Assembly: GCA_021234155.1 (NCBI GenBank)
Contig: JAJEKV010000104.1
Location: 3,087,985 to 3,151,984, forward strand
DNA: 64,000 bases
Direction: 5' to 3'
Source: Isoetes taiwanensis
Taxonomy: Eukaryota; Streptophyta; Lycopodiopsida; Isoetales; Isoetaceae
The notes under the pieces were generated by a model that did no database searches, was not told the origin of the DNA, and saw nothing but the letters and a program-made list of their open reading frames with translations. Shown here piece after piece: positions 51,828-63,020 of this stretch. The position numbers were made by a program, and so were the translations under genes. Positions within the stretch are counted from its first letter, which is position 1, and every line of letters begins with the position of its first letter.

Positions 51828-52838
51828 AGGAGACATGAGATGAATGGCCGATAACATGTCTCAATTAACAAGGCTCTTAGTTATCATATGGTTTCTCGTT
51901 ATCGAGATATCAAGCTATACACAAGTTTGCATCATTGATTATGTGTTTGGAAATACTTGCAGACAAAACATTTAATGCATTAAAATTCAGGAGAGTGTAC
52001 ATCAGCCATACAGAGAAGCATGGCAACGACCATGCCTGCAACATATAAACCAGTAAATATTTGGAAAACAATGTCAGTACCCTAGAAAATAAGATTCTGC
52101 AACTAATCACAGCATTTCCTTGTGCCAACCAAAACAATTCCTTTGTGGAGGATACATAAGGTGAAAAATGGCTGATAACATGTAGTTATCATATAGTTTC
52201 TCATCTCATCATTAACATATCAAAATATATCCATGCTTGCTCTATGATTGATGATGCATTTGTGAATACTTGCAGACAAAACATGTAATGCATTTGAGAA
52301 TACTTGCAGTAAAAATGTTTAATGCTCGGGACGATACCTCAGCCATATAACTATGCACAGACAAACATGGGGGCATCTACATATAGCTGCAACACATAAA
52401 CCAGTGAAATTCAGAAACAATGTCAGTACCCTATAGAAAATAAGATCTTGCAACTAACCACATAGCATTTCTTTGTGCCAAAACATAATTTTCTCCCTCT
52501 TCGAAGAGAAGGCATCTCAAAAAATGGCATATGTCGCTAATTGTGAAGAGCACACGGTATTTTTTAGTAAAAGGTGAAAGCTTTGTGCTCATCACATGGC
52601 TTGACATGGCTTGCTGAATCTTTAGCCTGATGCACATTCTTTATATTCAAAATGTTTGTCATGTTTAAGCAATTGGCCTGTGGGATATTACCAGCAAAGT
52701 GCATCCAGGCTCTGAGTAAATTTACCTGTCACAGTCAGTGTTTTGGTATTTTGACCGAAGCCTCAAGATCGGTCTATGAGTGCAGGGCTCTGGCGAAGGA
52801 AAAAAAACCTACAATCATCGCAGGCTTCATATCCCATC
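51828..52838 (+). repeat. ~1-kb direct duplication, copy 2
   Basis: Matches 50382-51418 with small deletions (for example, loss of the second 'aactaggtagttatc' piece near 52180). The similarity ends at catcgcaggcttcatatc, where the 2.7-kb block begins. Confidence 0.9.
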
Positions 52839-55091
52839 AAATTACTATCCACTTTGCCCATATGTTCCTATCTGATTTCTGATCTGATTATAACAGTTTC
52901 TTCTTGTATTCTTGTTCCCAGCTCTTGCCTTAACTCTGTGTTGTTAAACTTAATTTGGTTTCTTAAGTCTTATTGCTTGCTTTGTTAGTATAGAGATAAG
53001 TTGCTATCTCTCTGATGTCCCATATATTTGGATCTAAGTACTACATCTTGTGCTCCTAGAATGCCCTTAATGGGACGAGTACTGTGTTGATTCTTTGTTC
53101 TCATTTAAATTGTTAAGAAAATTGATGTGTATGTATATCTATTCTGATTCAATAGGATTTCGGCCTAAGCTTAAGTACAAGAGGCTGATAGTGTATTGTG
53201 TAATTTCTGCCTGTATTTAACAATGAGCTTACCCCTGCTGCATAAGCCATAGCCTAAATTAATATCCACTTTACCCATATGTTCCTATTTGATTTGTGAT
53301 CTAATTATAACAGTTTCCTCTTGTACTCTAGTTCACAGCTCTTGCCTCAACTCTATGTTGTTAAACTTTTTTGTTTACTTAAGTCTTATTGCTTGCTTTG
53401 TTCGCATTTAGATAAGCTGCTATCTCTCTAGTGTCCCATATATTTGGATCTAAGTTCTACACCTTGTGCTCTTTGAATGCCCTTAGTGGTGCGAGTACTA
53501 TGATGTTTCTTTGTTCTCATTTAATTTGTTAAGATGATTGCTATATATGAATATCCATCTAATATCAATCTTTGTACTTGATAGATCTTGTATTTTTTAT
53601 TTCAGCCTGTATAGCTTCTTTTCCTTTTGCCCGTTTTTTCACCATTTGCCTTAAGGCCAGATCTGTCTGAATCTTTCTATATTCCTTCTCGTTTTTGAAT
53701 CTGCTTTAGTAATAGCTTGCAGACTGAACATGACCCTTAGTGATGTGCCTCTTGATATTATATTGACTGTCTTGTAGATTTTCATGTCATTTGACGATCT
53801 TTGTTATTTGTTCCTTACTGACTAATGATGGGCTTGCTATAATACATCTGTTAGACTGAAGATGCATGGCAGACTTGAACCATATATATTTTAGTGCTAT
53901 CCTTGTGTGTCTATCTCTCTTGATACCATCTATCCTGAAGATTATGCTGGTTTTTATGGTCAAAAGCAATTTAACATCTATGTTTAAATGTTGACAGTAA
54001 TATAGCTCATGGCAGTTTAGATTGTAATATCTTAATATTTGCCCTTATATTAATGTTTGTCCCATAGTTAAGTTTTGTGTATTTTGCATTGCTAAAAATA
54101 TGTTGAAGGGCATTAAGCCGGATAGGTTCTTTGCTTACCTGTTTGTCCTTTTGAGATTACCCTGCTTAGGCTAATTCTTGAATGGTTGACATGCAGGTAA
54201 CCGAACTTATCCCTACTTACGGTGATGTTTGCGTTGAGATTGATCAAAGTTATTGCTCATATTGGAAGAATACTGTTTGGTGAAATATAAAAACTTTATC
54301 TAAGTTGTTTTGTTGTTATTTCTACATCTACTATAGGATGGGCATAAGAAACAATTATTATGTCTATATTTCTATATTAAACTTTATCTAAGGTTGTTTT
54401 AACATAAATATTTGCGTTTGTTTCAATACATATTTGAGAAATACTATCTTGTTGCTATTTTCAATTAAAAAAGTTTTTGCTGGAACTATTCATATGCTGT
54501 AAATTAGTTTACAGTTTGTTGTTCTTATGTATCTATATAGAAAAAAACTGTTTTAGTTCCTATCAAGGCCTAAGATATGATATACACCTGATTATGTCTG
54601 GCTGTTTTAAGGTCTATTAAATCCAATAGGACTAATAGGCCTAAGTCTGTTTTTTTTTATCTTAGACATAAAAACAGACCAAAAGGGTTTTTTTTTTTTC
54701 TTTTGGTTGAAAAGACGAGATTTTGCCAAGTCGATTTACAAGAAGAAACCTTCTGGGAAAAGAAGAATTCCTGCCAAAAACCTAAACCTCTTAGAAGGTT
54801 ACATATTTGGTCTTTAATGGACATTGAACTGTTTTCTTTGTGGAGATAGCTTTGGACACAATTCAAGCTTTGTAGGTGGCACCATTCTCTTTAGTCTGAT
54901 TCTGTAGATATGTCAAATTGTGTTTTGAGTTTCAAATTTTTCGCTGCTAATGTTTTGTGGAGATTACTCTGATCCTTCTTTATTGGTTCTACATTCGTGA
55001 CACCTTGCATATCTTTCGAAACAGTGTCTTTCAAATCTGCTTTTTCAAAAGATTCCAAGCCTGCCCAACTGTTGTATTTAGAGTTCAAGAT

Positions 55092-55425
55092 GTGGTATTT
55101 CCGGCCTTTTCTTGTGGTATTTCCAGCCACCCATTATCAAGCACTGTACATTTAGAAAATTCAAGCCCAGAACCAACTGTTTTGGGGATTTTTGGATCTA
55201 TTTGGCTCTATCTGAGCTGAAATCGCTTCCTCTATTCATCAAACCAGCGTTAAAGAGGCATGCAAATTGATTAGAAGGGCTTTTGAAGCAGTTCAAGACG
55301 CCCATGGAGCTGCAAGAACAATCTGACCAAAGATCTCAGCTCCGCCGCGTAGTTTCGCACTTGCTTTTTGGCCAGAAATATCACTTTTTTGCCAAAATAC
55401 CATTCTTCTTGGCCGGAAATACCAC
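55092..55425. mobile_element. 334-bp segment with 15-bp perfect terminal inverted repeats
   Basis: GTGGTATTTCCGGCC at 55092-55106 and its complement GGCCGGAAATACCAC at 55411-55425, with weaker nearby variants (gtggtatttccagcc, gccagaaatatcac). Copies lie at 60150-60484 and 61164-61498. It could be a MITE or a fold-forming repeat; flanks show no obvious duplication. Confidence 0.55.
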
Positions 55426-55444
55426 TGTTTCAACTTTTTAATAT

Positions 55445-55520
55445 TTTGTCTGACATCATTTTGTCTGACAAAATTTTGTCTGACATCATTACATTTTTGT
55501 CAGACAAAATGTAATTATCA
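55445..55520. repeat. TGTCTGACA-rich hairpin array
   Basis: TTTTGTCTGACA and its complement TGTCAGACAAAA recur: four copies within ~70 bases, including a near-perfect palindrome whose outer arms are ATTACATTTT and AAAATGTAAT. The same array is at 60503-60575. Strong stem-loop potential. Confidence 0.8.
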
Positions 55521-55556
55521 TTTTATCATTATAATAATTTTTATTATTATCATTAT

Positions 55557-55704
55557 CTCCATTGAGCTTTCCATGGTTAGGGACTCTCATCTCAATAGCC
55601 TGGTCTGCAAAAATGAATGTCCAATGTTAGTCAATATCATCATATAGATATAGCAGTTAAGCATAAGAGGCTAAACATGCAGATCTATGTTATGCTATTC
55701 TTAC
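55557..55704. other. Short spacer, nothing seen
   Basis: Joins the 2.7-kb block to the inverted H3 module and is missing from the second block copy. AT-rich, no motif. Confidence 0.4.
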
Positions 55705-56833
55705 AATACCACTGTTTCAACTTTTAAATGTTTTGACTGACATCATTTTGTCTTGGATTATTCAGGTTCATATATAACCAACTGGAAATATTTTTCTTAC
55801 ATTTGTGCAATAGTGTCATATATCATTTTCAATCGTACATGAATTTACAGTGGAGGTAAATTTATGACACAATATTTTGTTGTTTCTACATAATATAAAG
55901 TGGTATGTTTTGAACCTTGTTGTGTTTTCTAACACAATGGCATTTTGAGAGAACTCTTTCTTTTTTCATAAGATTTGTTAGTAACATGCATAAATCATAT
56001 CCAGTAGAGTATTCATCAAGCAATAACTGACTGACTGCAAGAACGCACACACGGAATCAACCATACGCACCATAGCATCTGTTACACAGATGCATCCCGC
56101 CATATCTAAACAATACGTCACTAGAAGCTCACTCACTAGAAGCTCACTCACTAGATAGCAAGATCTAAAATGATCGCATACAATGTTTCTTGGTCACCCC
56201 TTATCTCTATTGTAACAACTCTCCGCAGTAGAGCTACCCCATATTATTATTCCAAGGGACATACTCCTGAATGCCCTAAGTTATTGGTAAGAAACATGTA
56301 AGCAATTATTCTGCTGGCCATGTAGGACCCAGCCAGGTCATGACATGGACGCCTACCTTAGTGCTTCTCTGTAACGTTCCTAACCGACATGCCCTTAGCC
56401 AACTGGGCAAAACCGTCTAGACGTTTATGAGTAGTCGCTTCTACCATTTATGCTGGTGTCTCGGGAACGCTCCACATGCACATTCAAGGATCGAATACTC
56501 GAGCGGTCTACCATGAGTCCGTTACAGTGTCTCCCACTAGAACTATGCTCGTCCTCGAGCATCCAAGGCTATACCATGTCTATGTCATACCATGTCACAA
56601 TGATTACCAAGTCTTTATAGATAGTGTTAATTTCATTAAACAAAATGGGGGAGGGGAGCAGCTCATTCATATCTTACACTGTTGTACAAGCTCCAGAAGT
56701 CTATAATCATCGCTGGATTTATTCCACAGATCTGCTCCTTATAAGTCGTGCAAACAACTCTGTTGTACAGCTCCATGCTATGCTGCCATGCAAGCCAATG
56801 ACATGCTCTACAATCCCTGTTAGAATTGAACCC

Positions 56834-57037
56834 TTAAGAAATTATAATCCAGCCTTGAGTATTTTGAAGCTTAGATATGCACCCAATCCATGCCGGAATC
56901 GAGCCTGTGAACTCGTTATTGGAGAAAGTGAGCTTTTTTAGAGATGTCAGATTTGCAATGGAACATTGTTGGCAACAGAGTTCCCCATAAATATGCCAAC
57001 CGAGCCATCGCCATACCGAAAGACCTGTGTCCTCCAA
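56834..57037 (-). pseudogene. Leucine-rich-repeat protein fragment, copy 2
   Basis: Minus strand reads IANLTSLKKLTFSNNEFTGS, IPAWIGCISKLQN, nearly identical to 45895-46110. C-I here versus C-V there, and W-H-I versus W-R-I near the start, are the main protein differences. Too short to identify the parent receptor. Confidence 0.7.
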
Positions 57038-57321
57038 TTTAGGGCGTGATCATAGGCGAAGAAGGAAGCGTCCCTTTTTTTTTCCTGCCACGACCGTTGA
57101 TCTACAGCTCTAGATCTGAGCCGTTGGATCTAGGGCTGGGTCCAACACTTACAATAAAACTTTATAATATAGGATTATTTTTAGGTTTTTTTTTTTTTTT
57201 TTTTTTTTTGGAACTCGAGCTTTATGTTGTTTGCATTACAGAGACAGACACTGAAACACATAGCTAATAGCAAGTAACATTGTATTAATCCAAAACTTAG
57301 GTATAACAAGATACAATGATA

Positions 57322-57755
57322 TTACAAAATGGGGGATCTAGTTATGACGCGAATCCTACGTGCTAAGGCCAAGTCCTTTGGCATAATAGTGACGCACTTA
57401 GCATGTATTGCACAAAGGTTACGTTGGCGTCGCCAAAGAGGGCGACGAGGTAATCCTCAGCAGCTTCCTGCAAAGCAAGAATAGCATGGGTCTGGAACCT
57501 GAGGTCTGTCTTAAATTGTTGAGCAATCTCTCGAACGAGCCACTGGAAAGGTAACTTCTGCAAGAGGAGCTCCGTCGTCTTCTGATACTTCCTGATTTCC
57601 CGCAAGGCCACTGTCCCCGGTCTGAACCTGTGAGGCTTCCTCGGACGAGATGGAGGTACCAGGGGAAGGGTCTTGCCTCCTGTGGCTGGATGCCGGGCCC
57701 GCTCGACTAAAGTCTCCCGGCAAGTGTCCCCCTTTTGCTTTGCGACCCCACCCAT
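57322..57755 (-). pseudogene. Divergent histone H3-family (CenH3-like?) copy 2, same frameshift
   Basis: Minus strand from ATG 57753-57755: the same tail [20 protein letters not shown], then [20 protein letters not shown] with the intact histone [11 protein letters not shown] motif (copy 1 has I-S-G), [20 protein letters not shown] and [15 protein letters not shown]. The GTAAC insertion (57418-57422) and the shifted C-terminus ([23 protein letters not shown]...) are shared with copy 1. Glycine replaces Glu in LFxD, Trp replaces Arg in PFQ-R-LVRE, and Cys replaces Arg in HAK-R-VTIM; the last two lie in DNA-contact positions of H3. Confidence 0.82.
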
Positions 57756-57900
57756 CGCTTGGAGTCTAGTTTTATATTGGGGCCCCAAGCGCGTCGGGTT
57801 AGTGGTCTTCCGCTTCCATTGTATGGTACGGTAGTATATTATGTAATTTCTGCTTGTATTTAACAGTGAGCTTTCCCCTGCTGCATAAGCCATAGTCTAA

Positions 57901-60614
57901 ATTACTATCCACTTTGCCCATATGTTCCTATCTGATTTCTGATCTGATTATAACAGTTTCTTCTTGTACTCTTGTTCCCAGCTCTTGCCTTAACTCTGTG
58001 TTGTTAAACTTAATTTGGTTTCTTAAGTCTTATTGCTTGCTTTGTTAGTATAGAGATAAGTTGCTATCTCTCTGATGTCCCATATATTTGGATCTAAGTA
58101 CTACATCTTGTGCTCCTAGAATGCCCTTAATGGGACGAGTACTGTTGATTCTTTGTTCTCATTTAAATTGTTAAGAAAATTGCTGTGTATGTATATCTAT
58201 TCTGATTCAATAGGATTTCGGCCTAAACTTAAGTACAAGAGGCTGATAGTGTATTGTGTAATTTCTGCCTGTATTTAACAGTGAGCTTACCCCTGCTGCA
58301 TAAGCCATAGCCTAAATTAATATCCACTTTACCCATATGTTCCTATTTGATTTGTGATCTAATTATAACAGTTTCCTCTTGTACTCTAGTTCACAGCTCT
58401 TGCCTCAACTCTATGTTGTTAAACTTTTTTGTTTACTTAAGTCTTATTGCTTGCTTTGTTCGCATTTAGATAAGCTGCTATCTCTCTAGTGTCCCATATA
58501 TTTGGATCTAAGTTCTACACCTTGTGCTCTTTGAATGCCCTTAGTGGTGCGAGTACTATGATGTTTCTTTGTTCTCATTTAATTTGTTAAGATGATTGCT
58601 ATATATGAATATCCATCTAATGTCAATCTTTGTACTTGATAGATCTTGTATTTTTAATTTCAGCCTGTATACCTTCTTTTCCTTTTGCCCGTTTTTTCAT
58701 CATTTGCCTTAAGGCCAGATCTGTCTGAATCTTTCTATATTCCTTCTCGTTTTTGAATCTGCTTTAGTAATAGCTTGCAGACTGAACATGACCCTTAGTG
58801 ATGTACCTCTTGATATTATATTGACTGTCTTGTAGATTTTCATGTCATTTGACGATCTTTGTTATTTGTTCCTTACTGACTAATGATGGGCTTGCTATAA
58901 TACATCTGTTAGACTGAAGATGCATGGCAGACTTGAACCATATATATTTTAGTGCTATCCTTGTGTGTCTATCTCTCTTGATACCATCTATCCTGAAGAT
59001 TATGCTGGTTTTTATGGTCAAAAGCAATTTAACATCTATGTTTAAATGTTGACAGTAATATAGCTCATGGCAGTTTAGATTGTAATATCTTAATATTTGC
59101 CCTTATATTAATGTTTGTCCCATAGTTAAGTTTTGTGTATTTTGCATTGCTAAAAATATGTTGAAGGGCATTAAGCCGGATAGGTTCTTTGCTTACCTGT
59201 TTGTCCTTTTGAGATTACCCTTCTTAGGCTAATTCTTGAATGGTTGACATGCAGGTAACCGAACTTATCCCTACTTACTTCTGATGTTTATTGAGATTGA
59301 TCAAAGTTATTGCTCATATTGGAAGAATACTGTTTGGTGAAATATAAAAACTTTATCTAAGTTGTTTTGTTGTTATTTCTACATCTACTATAGGATGGGC
59401 ATAAGAAACAATTATTATGTCTATATTTCTATATTAAACTTTATCTAAGGTTGTTTTAACATAAATATTTGCGTTTGTTTCAATACATATTTGAGAAATA
59501 CTATCTTGTTGCTATTTTCAATTAAAAAAGTTTTTGCTGGAACTATTCATATGCTGTAAATTAGTTTACAGTTTGTTGTTCTTATGTATCTATATAGAAA
59601 AAAACTGTTTTAGTTCCTATCAAGGCCTAAGATATGATATACACCTGATTATGTCTGGCTGTTTTAAGGTCTATTAAATCCAATAGGACTAATAGGCCTA
59701 AGTCTGTTTTTTTTATCTTAGACATAAAAACAGACCAAAAGGTTTTTTTTTTTTTTTCTTTTGGTTGAAAGGACGAGATTTTGCCAAGTCGATTTACAAG
59801 AAGAAACCTTCTGGGAAAAGAAGAATTCCTGCCAAAAACCTAAACCTCTTAGAAGGTTACATATTTGGTCTTTAATGGACATTGAACTGTTTTCTTTGTG
59901 GAGATAGCTTTGGACACAATTCAAGCTTTGTAGGTGGCACCATTCTCTTTAGTCTGATTCTGTAGATATGTCAAATTGTGTTTTGAGTTTCAAATTTTTC
60001 ACGCTAATGTTTTGTGGAGATTACTCGATCCTTCTTTATTGGTTCTACATTCGTGACACCTTGCATATCTTTCAAAACTTGTTGTCTTTCAAATCTGCTT
60101 TTTCAAAAGATTCCAAGCCTGCCTAACTGTTGTATTTAGAGTTCAAGATGTGGTATTTCCGGCCTTTTCTTGTGGTATTTCCAGCCACCCATTATCAAGC
60201 AATCGTACATTTAGAAAATTCAAGCCCGGAACCAACTGTTTTGGGGATTTTTGGATCTATTTGGCTCTATCTGAGCTGAAATCGCTTCCTCTATTCATCA
60301 AACCAGCGTTAAAGAGGCATGCAAATTGATTAGAAGGGCTTTTGAAGCAGTCCAAGACGCCCATGGAGCTGCAAGAACGATCTGACCAAAGATCTCAGCT
60401 CCGCCGCGTAGTTTCGCACTTGCTTTTTGCCAGAAATATCACTTTTTTGCCAAAATACCATTCTTCTTGGCCGGAAATACCACTGTTTCAACTTTTTAAT
60501 ATTTTGTCTGACATCATTTTGTCTGACAAAATTTTGTCTGACATCATTACATTTTTGTCAGACAAAATGTAATTATCATTTTATCATTATAATAATTTTT
60601 ATTATTATCATTAT
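57901..60614 (+). repeat. 2.7-kb direct duplication, copy 2
   Basis: Matches 52841-55556 base for base over long stretches, including the 417-bp tandem (units at 57901 and about 58316), the T-tract near 59745, the inverted-repeat segment and the hairpin array. It ends at ttattattatcattat, where the copies diverge. Confidence 0.93.
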
Positions 60615-60654
60615 AATGCATTATTACTGACAAAATTACATTTTTATTATAATG

Positions 60655-62094
60655 TAACAACTCTCCGCAGTGGAGCTACCATATTATTATTTCAAGGGAC
60701 ATACTCCTGAATGCCCTAAGTTATTGGCAAGAAACATGTAAGCAATTATTCTGCTGGCCATGTAGGACCCAGCCAGGTCATGAATAGATGCCTACCTCAG
60801 CGCTTCGCTGTAACGTTCCTAACCGACATGCCCTTAGCCAACTGGGCAAAACCTTCTAGATGTTTATGAGTAGTCGCTTCTACCCGTTTATGTCGGTGTC
60901 TCGGGAACGCCCCACAGGCACATTCAAGGATCGAATACTCGAGCGGTCTACCATGGCCCGTTACAGTCTCTCCCACTAGAACCATGCGCGACCTCGAGCA
61001 TCCAAGGCTATACCATGTCTATGTCATACCATGTCACAATAATTACCAAGTCTTTGTAGAGAGTGTTAATTGCATTAACAAAATGGGGGAGGGGAGCAAC
61101 TCATTCATATCTTACACTGTTGAATTCCAAGCCTGCCCAACCGTTGTATTTAGAGTTCGAGATGTGGTATTTTCGGCCTTTTCTTGTGGTATTTCCGGCC
61201 ACCCATTATCAAGCACTGTACATTTAGCAAATTCAAGCCTAGAACCAACTGTTTTGTGGATTTTTGGATCTATTTGGCTCTATCTGAGCTGAAATCGCTT
61301 CCTCTATTCACCAAACCAGCGTTAAAGAGGCATGCAAATTGATTAGAAGGGCTTTTGAAGCAGTTCAAGACGCCCATGGAGTTGCAAGAACGATCTGACC
61401 AAAGATCTCAGCTCCACCGCGCAGTTTCGCACTTGGTTTTTGGCCAGAAATATCACTTTTTTGCCAAAATACCATTCTTCTTAGCCGGAAATACCATTGT
61501 TTCAACTTTTTAATATTTTGTCTGACATCATTTTGTCTTGGATTATTCAGGTTCATATATAACCAACTGGAAATATTTTTCTTACATTTGTGCCATAGTG
61601 TCATATATTATTTTCAATCGTACATGAATTAACCAACTGGAAATATTTTTCTTACATTTGTGCCATAGTGTCATATATTATTTTCAATCGTACATGAATT
61701 TACAGTGAAGGTAAATTTATGACACAATATTTTGTTGTTTCTACATAATATAAAGTGGTATGTTTTGAACCTTTTTGTGTTTTCTAACACAATGGCATTT
61801 TGAGAGAATAACACTCTTTCTTTTTTCGTAAGATTTGTTAGTGTTTTGTTTTCTAACACAATGGCATTTTGAGAGAACTCTTTCTTTTTTCATAAGATTG
61901 TTAGTAACATGCATAAATCATATCCAGTAGAGTATTCATCAAGCAATAACTGACTGACTGCAAGAACGCACACACGGAATCAACCACACGCACCATAGCA
62001 TCTGCTACGCAGATGCATCCCGCCATATCTAAACAATACATCACTAGAAGCTTGCTCACTAGATAGCAAGATCTCTCACTTGAAAATTGCTATC
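60655..62094 (+). repeat. Rearranged third copy of module segments
   Basis: Order of blocks: 60655-61122 matches 56205-56682; 61123-61530 matches 55040-55450 of the 2.7-kb block; 61531-62090 matches 55740-56165. The blocks keep orientation but not order, so at least two junctions arose by recombination or template switching. No H3 or LRR piece is present here. Confidence 0.85.
61561..61700. repeat. Two 70-bp tandem units
   Basis: aaccaactggaaatattttt starts at 61561 and 61631; both units end tttcaatcgtacatgaatt. They are identical by eye. A second small duplication follows at about 61782-61890 (gttttctaacacaatggcat occurs twice). Confidence 0.93.
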
Positions 62095-62106
62095 AAAAAA
62101 TGCCAC

Positions 62107-62162
62107 AGTTCTATTGCGATAGCAATAGAACCGTCATTCCTTGGATGGGGACGCCCCATCTT
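62107..62162. repeat. Paired short hairpins at the DIRS-like 5' end
   Basis: TTCTATTGC-gata-GCAATAGAA (9-bp perfect arms) at about 62109-62130, followed closely by GATGGGG-acg-CCCCATC (7-bp arms). Terminal inverted structure fits a DIRS-type end, but the partner end is outside the window. Confidence 0.75.
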
Positions 62163-62604
62163 CTCGCCCTCCTATTTATAGACCAGTTTTTCCCATTTTG
62201 GCTATCGGCGTCCTCTTGGGCTTTGCTTTGGTCGTTTGCGCCTCTACCTATCTTCCCAGCACCCCACGCCATCCAGAGCCATCCACACCGAGACAAGCTT
62301 CATCCACACCAAGATGAGCTTGTGGTGGTCGCTCCTGATCGCTCTTGATCCCTACCTGCACTTTCCACGTCCGGTTTCTGCATCTTCTAAGGTAAGTCTG
62401 TTATTTTCTTTACGGCTTTAATCTCTCCCTTTGCTTGAATCCATGTGCCACGCTCTGTGGATGCTACGAGTAGGTGATTTTCAACAGCGCTATTTGGTTA
62501 GTTTCGTGGTGCTTTGTCTGTTTATTATGCATTGAGCAGGTTTCTTGTTCTGTGGTTGCTTTCTCGGGCAGTTTCTTCCGGTTGTTTTTTGGTTTGATCG
62601 CCCC

Positions 62605-62970
62605 TCAGCCCGCTTGGGCAAGTTTTGGCCCCGGTTTGCCATCTGCCAGATCGATTGGCAGTAGGGCATCAACCGGTTTGCTTTGTCCAATCAGCATGGA
62701 TCGGCTCCGGGCCGACGTGGCTTCACAGATTCTTCCTTTAAGATCCTTCTTTTTTCCTATGTTCTGGCCGATTATCCCTATCTGGGTTTGTTTTTCAGTG
62801 CTTGGGACCTGCATTTTTTGTATATCCTTTGGTTTTGATTGCCCACAGCCTGTTTGGGCAAGATCTGCCCCCGATTTGCCGTCTGCCAGATTGATTGGCT
62901 GTGGGGCATCAGACTGGATCTTGCCTGGTCCAATCAGCTTGGATCGGCGCTAGGCCGTAGGGACTTAGCA
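62605..62970. repeat. Diverged ~240-bp-spaced duplication in the DIRS-like leader
   Basis: First copy near 62607-62735: cagcccgcttgggcaag, tttgccatctgccagatcga, ttggcagtagggcatca, tccaatcagcatggatcggc. Second copy near 62847-62960: cagcctgtttgggcaag, tttgccgtctgccagattga, ttggctgtggggcatca, tccaatcagcttggatcggc. Both also share ttttggtttgat upstream. The open frame at 62474-62953 crosses the duplication and shows no protein family, so I treat it as noncoding leader. Confidence 0.85.
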
Positions 62971-63020
62971 ATTTTCCTTGCCAACCGCGGGCCCCTCCAT
63001 TCCTTCTCCTTCTTTGGATA

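Larger units (their letters stand above)
52841..55556 (+). repeat. 2.7-kb direct duplication, copy 1, with internal 417-bp tandem
   Basis: Paired with 57901-60614 over about 2715 bases, differing by sparse substitutions and small indels. Inside, a unit starting attactatccactttgccca (52841) is repeated, diverged, from 53258 (attaatatccactttaccca), giving a 417-bp period. The right part contains the inverted-repeat segment 55092-55425 and a TTTTGTCTGACA-rich hairpin zone (55445-55515). No gene is recognised in it. Confidence 0.93.
55705..57827 (-). repeat. H3/LRR module, copy 2 (inverted)
   Basis: Reverse complement of 45126-47236, with shared ends aataccactgtttcaa (55705) and cgcttccattgtatgg (57827). 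Its right neighbour 57836-57900 is the tail of a 417-bp unit of the 2.7-kb block, so this copy lies within that array. Confidence 0.9.

Noticed and set aside
60797-60985. 62-residue minus-strand ORF in the module family
   Set aside because: The corresponding segments at 46400-46570 and 56390-56540 have stops in this frame, and the text matches no family.
62474-62953. 159-residue plus-strand ORF with hydrophobic N-terminus
   Set aside because: It crosses a duplicated noncoding leader; the two halves repeat at protein level only because of the DNA duplication, and it has no family resemblance.
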